A DNA stretch of 64,000 bases from Flavobacterium johnsoniae (GCF_030388325.1 NZ_CP103794.1:3410001-3474000); one strand, 5' to 3'; counted from the first letter of the stretch, positions 26,565 through 35,868 are shown. Notes: generated by a model from the letters alone, not told the origin. Program-made: numbers and translations.

Positions 26565-28967
26565 TTATTCTTCTAAAGCTCCCATCAATTGTTCCATTCC
26601 AAAGTTCAATAAAAAATCGCTATAATAACTATCGAATACATCCATTATATATTCATCTATAGTTATGTCTACATCAACACCATCCTTTACTCTGGTCATA
26701 GTATAGTTTCTTCTTTTTGTTATCATGTATAGAAACAGTGTGTGAAAATAAACGGAAGAAATATATTTTCGCTGTGCTGTGACAATTTGTTCTTCATTCT
26801 TCAATTTTGATCGATGACTTAAGAATACATGACTGTCTAGATTTATGAAGATTTCCTCTAATTTATCACCTTCTGAAGAAGGATACATGACAGTTTTTCG
26901 ATCCATAGTGATTCCCCTTTCTTCTAATACAGCCCAGTCTTTTTCGTATATTTTTTGAAGTTTAGGCAGTCCGATTTGATCAAGATCTTCTTCTTGTTCT
27001 AGAACTGGTTCTTTTATAGATTCTTTATCAGTGATTTTAACTAAGACAATTTCCTCAAAAATTTTACCTGGGGAAGTTAAAGAGGCCTTAATTTCAATTT
27101 CGTCGCCTATTTGAATATTGTTAGTTGGTTCAAGTGTAACTTTAATTGTTCCTTTATTAGGACTGCTTTTAGTCACATTAAGTAATCCGGATACCTCGGT
27201 ACTTACTCCTGCTTGGTCACCTCCATCTTTTTTATCTCGTTTAATTTTTAAAAAAGATAATTGTAGCTCTCCAGGTTCATCAGTCCTGTCAAAGTAGTCG
27301 TTATCTATATCTGAATCAAATTTAATAATTTTCTCACCATTCTTTGGCAGGCTAATAATATTAATTCCTTCTTTTTTATGGAATAAATCAAATTTTGTTG
27401 GAAATCTTTGAGGTAAAAAAGGTCTTTGTTCTAACTTCGGTTTGGACGTACTGGGTGCGTTTTTTTTGAGTTCTTCTTTTTTTTCGTCTAATTTTAAAGT
27501 ATTCTGAAGTAATTTAAAAAGCTCGCTGTCCTTAGGTAAATTTTTAGCAAAAGATTTAATTAGTTCAGAAGTGTCTTCGCTTTCTAAACCAATAGTTTCT
27601 TTTCTTCTTCTGTTAATTTCATCTAGCTGACTTTTTCGTAATTTTTTACCTAAATAATCTCGTAAAGCATTTGCTTCATCACCATGTTTTAGTCTATCAC
27701 GAGATGCCATAAATAATTCTTCTCTAAAATCCGGATTCATAGACGTACAATCGACATGAATTAATAGATAATCTTTTAACAGATTAAATTTTAGTGTTCT
27801 TGTGATAAATTCTGAGGAATAATTTCCATGAACTTGTCCGTTAATAGAAAACATGACAGACATATTATTTTTAAAAAATCTACTCCTAATAATATCTTTA
27901 CTTTTTTTTAGGTCATGTTTATCTGTTTTAGGTTTAAAAACATAACAGGTAACTTTAGCCTTTCCAAATAACTCATCATCGTAATCTTCTGAAAAATAAG
28001 TATCTATGTAGTCACTTTGTGAATCTTCAAGTCTTCTCTTCAACCCAAATAAATCAAGTTCCAAAACTTTATTATTTGGATACCGATCTTTATTGTCAAC
28101 GGTTAGGATAGGCAATACCGGTTCGAAAAGAAATTCATTTAAACTTTGGTTTAAATCTTGAGCAAATCCTGAATAGCCAACGGGAAATTGGTAAGAATAC
28201 ATTTTAATTATTGTACCGGTCTTAAATTTTCTTCCATTTAACTTTAAATCTAATTCAGTGATTGGAAAATTTGGAATTTCATTTTCGATTTTTAAAAATT
28301 CAAAATGACTTGAACGTCTATTTTCACCAGATTCACTGATTCTTCTCTGCCTAATTAGTGTAAATCCAAAATTACCTGAATTATCAAATCGTTTTGATCC
28401 TATAAGTTGGTATCTTCTTTTCCCGCAGAAAACTAAAGCACCGCTTCCGCCCATATTGTATTTACCTTGTACAAATTGAATATTAATTTTATTTCCCCTT
28501 ACCAAAGAAAGAAAGGTATTTTCAAATTGATTCGGATGCTGGCCTTCTCCATTATCATAAATTATAACTGAGGTGTTTTTTGGCGGTCCATCGGCAATAA
28601 TTTGAATGTCTTCTGATTGTTTTCGTCTATTTTGTTTTAGATCCCAATTTTTATAGTCAGGATAAAACATTTTTATGGCTTGCTCCATTGATTGTGGAGC
28701 ATCATTTGAAACTGGGGAAATATTTTTTTCTAAGCACTTTTTTGTTAAAATTGCATCAATCGAATTAGTTACCTTCTCAACTAAAGCTGCGATAGGGCTA
28801 GATTGTTGGTTTCTAACAATTCCAAACATATTTTCGTTACCACCAAGCGGAGCCCAATTTTTATCAGCAAATTTATCAGGATATTTATGTAATAATTCTT
28901 CAACCTTATCTTCAGTAGAACATTGATACAGTTCTTGAAACAATTTCTCTTTACTAATTTCTCCCAT
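26565..28967 (-). CDS. GHKL (HSP90-like) ATPase, phosphorothioation-island associated
   Basis: An 800-residue protein with an N-terminal GHKL ATPase: N-box EKVTNSIDA (E64, N68, D71), DNGEGQ (138-143) and the glycine lid MGGSGAL (172-178). The middle is charged with a proline-rich linker near 500-520, and the C-terminal part is unassigned. It lies 3 bp downstream of sspA on the reverse strand, so both are cotranscribed, and it converges with the kinase gene. Large GHKL ATPases of this kind act as DNA-engaging clamps in MORC, MutL and gyrase. Its role here is unknown, and it is not in the minimal Ssp set. Confidence 0.8.
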   Translation of the reverse strand: MGEISKEKLFQELYQCSTEDKVEELLHKYPDKFADKNWAPLGGNENMFGIVRNQQSSPIAALVEKVTNSIDAILTKKCLEKNISPVSNDAPQSMEQAIKMFYPDYKNWDLKQNRRKQSEDIQIIADGPPKNTSVIIYDNGEGQHPNQFENTFLSLVRGNKINIQFVQGKYNMGGSGALVFCGKRRYQLIGSKRFDNSGNFGFTLIRQRRISESGENRRSSHFEFLKIENEIPNFPITELDLKLNGRKFKTGTIIKMYSYQFPVGYSGFAQDLNQSLNEFLFEPVLPILTVDNKDRYPNNKVLELDLFGLKRRLEDSQSDYIDTYFSEDYDDELFGKAKVTCYVFKPKTDKHDLKKSKDIIRSRFFKNNMSVMFSINGQVHGNYSSEFITRTLKFNLLKDYLLIHVDCTSMNPDFREELFMASRDRLKHGDEANALRDYLGKKLRKSQLDEINRRRKETIGLESEDTSELIKSFAKNLPKDSELFKLLQNTLKLDEKKEELKKNAPSTSKPKLEQRPFLPQRFPTKFDLFHKKEGINIISLPKNGEKIIKFDSDIDNDYFDRTDEPGELQLSFLKIKRDKKDGGDQAGVSTEVSGLLNVTKSSPNKGTIKVTLEPTNNIQIGDEIEIKASLTSPGKIFEEIVLVKITDKESIKEPVLEQEEDLDQIGLPKLQKIYEKDWAVLEERGITMDRKTVMYPSSEGDKLEEIFINLDSHVFLSHRSKLKNEEQIVTAQRKYISSVYFHTLFLYMITKRRNYTMTRVKDGVDVDITIDEYIMDVFDSYYSDFLLNFGMEQLMGALEE

Positions 28968-28970
28968 AAA

Positions 28971-30122
28971 TTAATTTGCTAATTGGATTAAAGTTTCTTT
29001 AATGTTACTAATAACAGTCAATATTTCTTGCTCAGTGTTTTTATTGCTCAGGCTAAATCTGATAGCAGAGAATGCATCTGTATCATTTAGGCCCATTGCT
29101 AATAAAACATGTGATGGTTCAAATAATGCAGAGGTACATGCTGAACCGTTACTAACTGCTATTGTTTGATATCTATCTATAAACATGTTGGCATCAAAAT
29201 TTGGAAAGCAGGCATTAATAGTATTATACAGACGATGCTCTTTACTGCCATTAATAAAGACACCTCTGATGTTAAGTAATTCTGCTTCCAGAATATCTCT
29301 CAGCGATTTAATATAAGTGGTATTCTCTTTCATTTCCAAAGATGCAATTTCACATGCTTTAGCAAAACCAACAATTGCTGGAACGTTCAGAGTACCACTC
29401 CTAAGCCCGCGCTCATGTCCTCCGCCATGTTGTGTAGGAGATATCTGCCTTGTTGAAACTGTTTCTTGATTAATATATAATGCTCCTATTCCCTTTGGGC
29501 CATAAAATTTGTGTGCAGAAAAACATAATAAGTCTATATAATTAAATTCAGTAATGTTAATTGGTAATTTACCAACTGCCTGAGTAGCATCAGTCATTAA
29601 CAGTACTTTCTTAGAATTAGTAATTGTACTAATTTCCTTAATTGGTTGTATAACACCGGTTTCATTATTTACCCACATGATACAAACTACTAGAGTATCT
29701 TGCCTAATTGAAAGAATAAGATTCTCTAAATCTAATAATCCATTAGGATTGACGGGAAGATACTCAATTTCAAACCCAACGGTTTCTAAAAATTTGCAAG
29801 TATCTAAAACGGCCTTATGTTCAGTTTGCAAGGTTATTATATGTCTTTTCGAATTATTTGGATTTAACGCGATTCCTTTTAATGCAATATTTATACTTTC
29901 TGTGGCACCTGAAGTAAAAATAATTTCTTTCGGATCGCAATTGATCAAAGATGAAACTATTTCTCTAGAATTTTCTACAATTTTTTTTGTTGCAAGTCCA
30001 AAATGGTGTGTACTCGATGCATTTCCATAATTATTTTTAAAATAGGGGTACATTGCCTCAATTACACGATCATCAATAGCTGTTGTTGAATTATTATCAA
30101 GATATATTAATTCGTTATTCAT
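28971..30122 (-). CDS. sspA: cysteine desulfurase, SspA/DndA/IscS type
   Basis: A 383-residue PLP enzyme that takes sulphur from cysteine. It opens with YLDNNSTT, has SAHK with the PLP lysine K205, H102 in the EHKAV motif, and the catalytic C329 in NGSACTS. IscS-like length and loop are seen. In Ssp systems SspA passes sulphur to SspD. Here the gene is convergent to the sspBCD operon, about 4.4 kb away and on the other strand, and leads a two-gene operon with the GHKL ATPase. An IscS housekeeping role is possible by sequence alone, but the neighbours make SspA much more likely. Confidence 0.87.
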   Translation of the reverse strand: MNNELIYLDNNSTTAIDDRVIEAMYPYFKNNYGNASSTHHFGLATKKIVENSREIVSSLINCDPKEIIFTSGATESINIALKGIALNPNNSKRHIITLQTEHKAVLDTCKFLETVGFEIEYLPVNPNGLLDLENLILSIRQDTLVVCIMWVNNETGVIQPIKEISTITNSKKVLLMTDATQAVGKLPINITEFNYIDLLCFSAHKFYGPKGIGALYINQETVSTRQISPTQHGGGHERGLRSGTLNVPAIVGFAKACEIASLEMKENTTYIKSLRDILEAELLNIRGVFINGSKEHRLYNTINACFPNFDANMFIDRYQTIAVSNGSACTSALFEPSHVLLAMGLNDTDAFSAIRFSLSNKNTEQEILTVISNIKETLIQLAN

Positions 30123-30141
30123 TTTAAGTGTATAAATTTTG

Positions 30142-30169
30142 TTTCTAAATTAACTAAATAATTTAGAAA
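30142..30169 (-). repeat. 11-bp inverted repeat just upstream of sspA
   Basis: TTTCTAAATTA (30142-30152) pairs perfectly with TAATTTAGAAA (30159-30169) around a 6-nt loop, 20 bp before the sspA ATG at 30122. It could be an operator or leader hairpin controlling the sspA-GHKL operon. It does not resemble the GGTGATATATCACC operator of the XRE gene. Confidence 0.5.
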
Positions 30170-30380
30170 ATTCCGAAGTGATTTTATATTTTCTAAAAAA
30201 AATATTAGTTTTTTATTTACAATATCTTAGTTTATTTGATAGGCAAATAAAATTCGGAATAATTTTCAATTCATTTTGTTCATTTTGACAAAAATTAGCA
30301 ACTATTAAAACTCTATACAAAAAATATGAAAAGAGTGATAATGGCTTAATTTTTAGTAAAATGAAATTTTGAGTTTAAAC

Positions 30381-32060
30381 TTATCCCTTTTTTTTAATCT
30401 GTTCTATAAAAAAAAATGTAGGCATTCCAGTTTTACTTTTAAAAGCCTTAACAAATCTTTGTGTACTGCTAAAGCCGACTTCGGCGGCTAAAGCTTTATT
30501 TGTATAGTTACGTACAAGTTTATCATTATAAAGTAATGACATAATATAATCTATTTTGAGATCATTAATATATTCGGTAAATCCTTTTTCTTTGTAATGA
30601 CGAATAATTGATGAAAGATAAGTTGGATTGGATTTAAATGCAGCAGACAATTTTGAAAGGCTCCAGTCATTTTCTAAAAATTTCTTATCTATTTCAAATT
30701 TTTCCAGCTGATTAAGTATAGTTGAGACAGTTTCAGGATTTATATCTGATAAAACTGGTTTTTCAATTTTTTGCCTGTATTTAGTTTTATTCTCTGAAGC
30801 AGAAATCTGTAACATCTGCTCATCAAACTTTTGACGATATATTTTTCGGTTCTTATAATATCTATATGTTAAGACAACAAAAGACAAGAAAAGGAGGGAA
30901 GTGAAACCGGTTAAAACTGAATACTTAAAATTTTTACTTACCAGCTCATTTTTCAAACTTTGCTTCTCAAACATTAATTCTTGGGTATTGTATTCCTTGT
31001 TGATTTTTCCAACCAAATATTTGAAAGTCTCATTAAGTACTTTATCAGCCTTAAGCAATTGATCAATGTAATATAATTGCAAATCCTGATTTTCTTGATT
31101 TTTGTAATATTTAATAAGAATCTCGTACATTTCCCTTTGGTCAGTCCGTAGATACCCTCTCGTATTAAACAGCTGATCAACCTTTTCAAAGTAAGGAAGT
31201 GCTTTTTCATATTGTCGGACCTCCCAATAACTTTTACCAATGTAGAAATAACCAACTGATTCATTACCAAAATCTTTCTTTTCTTTTAATTCTTCAATTG
31301 AAGATTCTATGCTTTTAATTGCAGATGAATAATTTTTCTGAAAGAAGTCGTTAATACCCTCAGAGTGGATAAAATAAACTTCCATTTCTTTAATATCCAA
31401 TTTCTGGCACTCAACAAGTCCCAATGCATTTGTATTGGAGCATAATCCATAATTACCGATTCTGTTATAGCACAATCCCAAAGAATGAAGTGAATTTAAG
31501 TAGGCTCTGGAATTTTCATTTTTAAAATAGTCGGTACATTCTCTAAGTAATGAAATTGCTTCATCGTAATAACCAAGATAGTATTTAACCAAAGCAATAT
31601 GATACTTCAGTTTGTAGATAAGGTATTTGTCAGCTGTCTGTGAAATATAACTGTCTGCAGTTATGAAGTTGTCAAGTGCGTTATTTTGCTTTTTAAGTAG
31701 ATAATACACAATTCCTTTTGATAAGTAAGCTGATCCTATTAAAGCTTTATCATTTGTTTTTTTTGCAGTATATATCATACTGTCGGCATAAATTAACCGC
31801 ATACTGTGTGGAGATTCATGAAGAAGATTCTGATATCCATTAATAATTTCCTTGTAATTTTTTTCAACTTTAGCCTTGCGAAGATATTCAAACATATATA
31901 CAGAAGATCGGGCACTATCATTTCGAAGTTCATATATTTTCTCATCAAGATATTCATAACTCTTTCTTTTTAGAGAGTCAGGATATTTTTGAAAATGTTT
32001 CTGTGCTTCACACCATGAAAAAACACATATTAGTACTAAGATGAAATGTTTTTTGCTCAT
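30381..32060 (-). CDS. TPR-containing AraC-type transcriptional regulator, membrane-anchored
   Basis: A 559-residue protein with an N-terminal signal segment (FILVLICVFSW), a periplasmic TPR region (about 60-370), one membrane helix (YSVLTGFTSLLFLSFVVLTY), a short coiled segment and a C-terminal AraC/XylS HTH domain ending in FVKAFKSKTGMPTFFF. This layout is a common one-component sensor in Flavobacteria. The ATG at 32060 is chosen because the signal peptide starts there; the open frame extends to 32129. It is divergent from the lipoprotein gene at 32398, whose promoter carries direct repeats it could bind. Confidence 0.85.
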   Translation of the reverse strand: MSKKHFILVLICVFSWCEAQKHFQKYPDSLKRKSYEYLDEKIYELRNDSARSSVYMFEYLRKAKVEKNYKEIINGYQNLLHESPHSMRLIYADSMIYTAKKTNDKALIGSAYLSKGIVYYLLKKQNNALDNFITADSYISQTADKYLIYKLKYHIALVKYYLGYYDEAISLLRECTDYFKNENSRAYLNSLHSLGLCYNRIGNYGLCSNTNALGLVECQKLDIKEMEVYFIHSEGINDFFQKNYSSAIKSIESSIEELKEKKDFGNESVGYFYIGKSYWEVRQYEKALPYFEKVDQLFNTRGYLRTDQREMYEILIKYYKNQENQDLQLYYIDQLLKADKVLNETFKYLVGKINKEYNTQELMFEKQSLKNELVSKNFKYSVLTGFTSLLFLSFVVLTYRYYKNRKIYRQKFDEQMLQISASENKTKYRQKIEKPVLSDINPETVSTILNQLEKFEIDKKFLENDWSLSKLSAAFKSNPTYLSSIIRHYKEKGFTEYINDLKIDYIMSLLYNDKLVRNYTNKALAAEVGFSSTQRFVKAFKSKTGMPTFFFIEQIKKKG

Positions 32061-32397
32061 ATTTAAGGTAGTTTGGGAACTCAATTTCTCAATAAAGTTA
32101 CCGCAAACTGTCCATCGGTGCTTTACCAATAAATTTACATGAAATTAACTCAAAAATAATATAAACATTTGGATTTTAGTGAGTTGTTTGTGAAAAAAGG
32201 AGTGTGGATTTATTGAAAATCCATACCATATTTACGGTAAATCCATACCCATATGGTTGTAGGAAACTTTTCAACGAGATAGTTTTGTTTCGAATTCAAA
32301 AGCGAAAATGTTTGGCATGGTGCCGAATTAAAGTTCCGCTTATCCGGATGAAATGAACTGAGAAGAAATTCTCATTCACTCTCATACACCCTTTACG
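32061..32397. other. 337-bp divergent intergenic region
   Basis: It separates the TPR-AraC gene and the lipoprotein gene. Beyond the promoter and direct repeats, TGGATTT and AAATCCA form a small hairpin around 32205-32223. No additional gene is supported. Confidence 0.6.
32218..32287 (+). promoter_or_regulatory. promoter with two direct repeats upstream of the lipoprotein gene
   Basis: A TTG at 32257-32259 and TAGTTTTG at 32280-32287 (20-nt spacer) match the Bacteroidota -33/-7 promoter fully. Just upstream are AATCCATACCATAT (32218-32231) and AATCCATACCCATAT (32240-32254), 22 bp apart start to start, as expected for an AraC-type activator. The leader of about 104 nt contains a 7-codon mini-frame (ATG at 32309) before the ATG at 32398. 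Confidence 0.7.
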
Positions 32398-33090
32398 ATG
32401 AAAAATCTAATATTATGCAGCGTTTTAGTATGTTTCTTTTCTTCATGTTCAACCGATTCAGAAATTAATCAATCTGAACCCTTTTCAAATGCAGACGCCA
32501 AATCTATTAACGGTTTAGCGCTACCAATGAATAGTTCTAATCCTTTTGATTACAAAGGAAAAATTTATTATGATGAACTAAGTAGTTATTATCAGGATCA
32601 TCAAATACCAAATTCGACCTTTGAACTTAATAATCAAATTAAATTTATCTCAATGAAAATGGGCTACGGTAGATTTTCCCATAAAAATATAATTTCATTT
32701 AACGATTCGATTGTAGATTTTATAATGTCTGATCCTGATAACATGATGATTACGATTGTACAGAATAGTTTACTCGCTTCAGCATCAAAATCTAGTCTAG
32801 CAAACTTCTTACAAGGTCTTCTCTTGAAACGTGAATTAGAATTTGGGGTTAAATATGACTATGTCGTTTCTTACGAGGATAGTATTATTGAAAATAGCAA
32901 TATCGGCGAAGATGATAAGGATACTATTCTAACTGTAACTTCCATTTCGAGATACTCACTTTACTCAGCATCTGAACGAAAAGATAGGGACTGGGAATCA
33001 TCTGCTGGCAATAAAAAAGCTAACCCCATTTTTTCTCCTGATGAAATCGCCTTCACTTCCATCATTGTATTACTTAAAAACATTCTGTGA
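32398..33090 (+). CDS. hypothetical lipoprotein
   Basis: A 230-residue protein with a lipoprotein signal (LVCFFSSC, C17) and a polar body without recognised domain; it probably sits in a membrane facing the periplasm or surface. It is the first gene after a strong promoter, and the small membrane-protein gene downstream nearly abuts it. Expression is likely controlled by the divergent TPR-AraC regulator. Function unknown. Confidence 0.75.
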   Translation: MKNLILCSVLVCFFSSCSTDSEINQSEPFSNADAKSINGLALPMNSSNPFDYKGKIYYDELSSYYQDHQIPNSTFELNNQIKFISMKMGYGRFSHKNIISFNDSIVDFIMSDPDNMMITIVQNSLLASASKSSLANFLQGLLLKRELEFGVKYDYVVSYEDSIIENSNIGEDDKDTILTVTSISRYSLYSASERKDRDWESSAGNKKANPIFSPDEIAFTSIIVLLKNIL

Positions 33091-33122
33091 CATTGATTCT
33101 GATTAATCTTGATCTCTTTAAA

Positions 33123-33353
33123 ATGAAACCTCGAACTATCCTTTATTTATTACTGGTCATTTTTAATCTTGTAAGCCTTTATTTCATCATATCCTTATTC
33201 AGCTATGATGAAATAGTTGGCTACATCGTTACAGGGGGAAGAAAAAGCAGTGACCCTAGAAAATTGGCGTATCTACTATTTATAACTTGTCTCCTGAACC
33301 TTTATTTTTTGTCATTCATAATGATCGAAAATTCTTTTAAGGATAAGATCTAA
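33123..33353 (+). CDS. small two-helix membrane protein, unknown
   Basis: A 76-residue protein with two hydrophobic segments (ILYLLLVIFNLVSLYFIISL and YLLFITCLLNLYFLSFIMI) joined by a polar loop with TGGRKSSDPRK. The ATG at 33123 is chosen; the open frame begins with a GTG at 33087 that overlaps the lipoprotein stop and would add a hydrophobic extension. It is in the same transcription unit as the lipoprotein. No family is recognised. Confidence 0.6.
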   Translation: MKPRTILYLLLVIFNLVSLYFIISLFSYDEIVGYIVTGGRKSSDPRKLAYLLFITCLLNLYFLSFIMIENSFKDKI

Positions 33354-33405
33354 TTAACATGCAAGATCTATTATTCTTTTCCATAATTAACTTAACTATG
33401 ATATT

Positions 33406-34302
33406 ATGATGAAGGATTTAATAAATATTGAAATGAAGAATCTGCCTATGTCTGGACTTGATGTACACATTATTAAAAAGTACATAGTCAAAACTGCAGC
33501 AGATGATTCCTTTCAAGTGAGCAATTATTCAATTATACTGATAAAGTCTGGACAATTCAAAATACGGCTAAGTGATTTAACACAGGAATTACTTCCGCAC
33601 GATCTGCTCGTAATTCCTAAAAATTCATTTTGTACTATTATGGAAGTTAAAGGTAGACTGCAGTTGCTGCTCCTTTCTTTTACATCAGATTTCGCTTTTG
33701 AAAATTGCCTAAAGAAAGAATTGGTTGATTCATTCAATTTTCTGCTTGGTGAACCGTCATCAAAAATAACACTTAGTGAGAAGGATTTTTTGGTCTTGTC
33801 ATTAATTTACAAACTAATCTGTTTTGTCAATAAAGATGCAGCAGGAAATGAGCAGGATGTGGAACTGCAACGCATAAGTTTCAACCTTTTATTATATGAG
33901 CTTAAATTTATTTTTAATAGATCAGATTTACAAACTCAGAACAGTTTTACCCGGCAGGAGCGGCTTACTATTAAGTTTCTGACTATTTTGACCATTCACT
34001 GCAAAAAGCAGCACAGCGCCAAGTTCTATGCAGGTGTGTTATTTGTTACAAGAGGTTATTTAAATCGAACTGTCAAACAGATAACAGGAAAGACCGTTAA
34101 AAGCCTCATTGATGTGGCAATCATAAATGAAATAAAGAATCTTCTTGAAAATTCACAATCCTCCATTGCTTTTATTGGACAAGATTTTGAATTTAGTAGT
34201 CTGGCGAACTTTAGTGCCTTTTTTAGGAAACACACTTCGCTTTCTCCTTCTGAATATCGTCAAAAGACTGTTGGGAGATTTAAAACGTCAGATTTTCGTT
34301 GA
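33406..34302 (+). CDS. AraC family transcriptional regulator
   Basis: A 298-residue protein with a cupin-like N-terminal sensing domain (NYSIILIKSGQF... LLPHDLLVIP) and a C-terminal pair of helix-turn-helix motifs ending in FSAFFRKHTSLSPSEYRQ, the AraC signature. It lies 52 bp after the small membrane protein and 24 bp before the next gene on the same strand, within the regulatory block in front of the transfer genes. It may control transfer; its target and ligand cannot be read from sequence. Confidence 0.88.
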   Translation: MMKDLINIEMKNLPMSGLDVHIIKKYIVKTAADDSFQVSNYSIILIKSGQFKIRLSDLTQELLPHDLLVIPKNSFCTIMEVKGRLQLLLLSFTSDFAFENCLKKELVDSFNFLLGEPSSKITLSEKDFLVLSLIYKLICFVNKDAAGNEQDVELQRISFNLLLYELKFIFNRSDLQTQNSFTRQERLTIKFLTILTIHCKKQHSAKFYAGVLFVTRGYLNRTVKQITGKTVKSLIDVAIINEIKNLLENSQSSIAFIGQDFEFSSLANFSAFFRKHTSLSPSEYRQKTVGRFKTSDFR

Positions 34303-34326
34303 CTAATTTAAATTAAAACTACTGTC

Positions 34327-35520
34327 ATGATTACTATATATCCTTTAGAATGGATAGATTCATTGATATTGCTTACCCTAAATCCTAATAAATCAAATAT
34401 CGGTAATCTATCACAGAGTGATTTGGTTTTTATAACTGAGAATCTTTCTAGAGAATCTCATAAAATTCAAATCCAGTTAAAGAACGAAATTTTTGCTCTA
34501 CAAAAAAAGAGGCAAATTCGACTTTTGGTAAGAAAGTATCATTCAACGTTGGTTTATCTCCTTGATAATATTATTGAAAATCAAAATAATGAAATTCTTA
34601 AAGACGGTATTTTTTTGCGCATAACTGAATCGATAATAGACACATTGGATGATTTATTGTATTTTGTTGAAAATCGTTATCCCAATTATTTGAATCTTGA
34701 TGAGCGTGTTCCTTTACCATATTTATTAGTTTCGAGAAAGGAAATACTTTTAAAGATAGGAAGACTTTCAAAAAAAAAGACAACTATAAGTGATGTCAAT
34801 CAAGTTATTCAGATCATTGTTGATGCTTTAACTGTATCAAATCAAATTAATGCAGGAAACAAAATTACATACAGAGAAGTACTATATCAAAAAGAACTAT
34901 TAAAGAAAGTGGAGATGCAACTGGCAATGGAAAGTAAATCAAACTTTTATTCTGTATTAGACGAGTTATTGATAGAAGTAAATTTTAATGACAGTTTTTA
35001 TATAAGCCATGTTATCGAGAAGGTAGATAATCATCTTAAATCCCAGAAAACATTGGCTGGTAAAATTGGCGAGTTGTTATTCTGTTATAAAGAGTTCAGT
35101 CAATTATCCTCTAGTGAAAGAATAGCTTTTGATCCTTCAAAGCAGAATATAAGTTTTATGCTGGAAAATTGGTTTAAACATGAAATAAAATATCTTGAGA
35201 GAAAAAAGGAACTTTCTGTAGATTTAGATGAAAACAATGCAGCAACTGAATCCATGCAAATGGGAGAAGATAAAGTTGAATGCACACTTTCAACCGATCA
35301 AATGGCACTGATACTAAGAGCTGGTGATGAATCAAGAGTTTTGAAAGCTAGATCAATGAGTTTAGTCTTTAAAACTATTGTGCCATTTCTTTCCACTCCT
35401 TTTAAAAAGAATCTTTCTTATCAATCAGTAAGAAGTAAATCGTATAATGCTGAAGACAGGGATAAAGAAATTGCTATTCAAACCTTAAAAAAAATTATAG
35501 AAAAGATCAAGTCGTACTAA
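34327..35520 (+). CDS. conjugative-element-associated protein, function unknown
   Basis: A 397-residue, mostly helical cytoplasmic protein. I recognise the C-terminal pattern (STDQMALILRAGDESRVLKA, then LSYQSVRSKSYNAEDRDK) as typical of proteins found beside Bacteroidota transfer genes, but cannot attach a function. It is 24 bp after the AraC gene. The position recalls RteC-like regulators of CTnDOT, but the sequence does not look like RteC to me. A regulatory role is inference only. Confidence 0.6.
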   Translation: MITIYPLEWIDSLILLTLNPNKSNIGNLSQSDLVFITENLSRESHKIQIQLKNEIFALQKKRQIRLLVRKYHSTLVYLLDNIIENQNNEILKDGIFLRITESIIDTLDDLLYFVENRYPNYLNLDERVPLPYLLVSRKEILLKIGRLSKKKTTISDVNQVIQIIVDALTVSNQINAGNKITYREVLYQKELLKKVEMQLAMESKSNFYSVLDELLIEVNFNDSFYISHVIEKVDNHLKSQKTLAGKIGELLFCYKEFSQLSSSERIAFDPSKQNISFMLENWFKHEIKYLERKKELSVDLDENNAATESMQMGEDKVECTLSTDQMALILRAGDESRVLKARSMSLVFKTIVPFLSTPFKKNLSYQSVRSKSYNAEDRDKEIAIQTLKKIIEKIKSY

Positions 35521-35563
35521 TAGTCATTACGGTTATAGTATTGAACTTGAAAAGAAAATAACT

Positions 35564-35584
35564 GTGTTTTCGTAACGAAAACAC
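35564..35584 (+). repeat. 9-bp perfect hairpin before the yqaE-like gene
   Basis: GTGTTTTCG (35564-35572) and CGAAAACAC (35576-35584) form a 9-bp stem with a 3-nt loop. There is no T-run after it, so it is not an obvious terminator. It lies between the 397-aa gene and the YqaE gene and may act in the mRNA leader or bind a regulator. Confidence 0.5.
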
Positions 35585-35644
35585 TGAAGAGGTGTCTATT
35601 AATGAACAATCACTTAATCAAAATCATCATCAAATATTATAATT

Positions 35645-35839
35645 ATGATAATAATTGCAATATTACTCCCGTGGCTCTCTTTTATATTAAGAGGGAAAAT
35701 ATTTACCGCTGTTATTTGCCTCATTTTGCAGATAACGCTAATTGGCTGGCTGCCAGCAGCAATTTGGGCCGTAGTATCCCTTCAAAATGCTAGAACTGAG
35801 AGGCGAACTAATAAACTTATAAAAGCTATGAGGAGATAA
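35645..35839 (+). CDS. YqaE/Pmp3 family small membrane protein
   Basis: A 64-residue protein with the Pmp3 layout: first helix IIIAILLPWLSFILRG, second helix ICLILQITLIGWLPAAIWAVV, then a basic tail (RTERRTNKLIKAMRR). Family members are proteolipids of the inner membrane linked to membrane potential and stress. The gene stands alone before a terminator in the regulatory block of the element. Its role in transfer, if any, is unknown. Confidence 0.8.
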   Translation: MIIIAILLPWLSFILRGKIFTAVICLILQITLIGWLPAAIWAVVSLQNARTERRTNKLIKAMRR

Positions 35840-35868
35840 TTTTCCCCGCGGCACCACATTTTTGAGTG

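Noticed and set aside
19336..30122. Dnd-type (double-strand) phosphorothioation system
   Set aside because: No DndB (DGQHR), DndD or DndE homologue is present. DUF4007 with a large ATPase and a DUF262-DUF1524 effector points to the Ssp type.
34327..35520. RteC-type regulator
   Set aside because: Only the position is similar. The sequence pattern I associate with RteC is not visible, so it is left unnamed.
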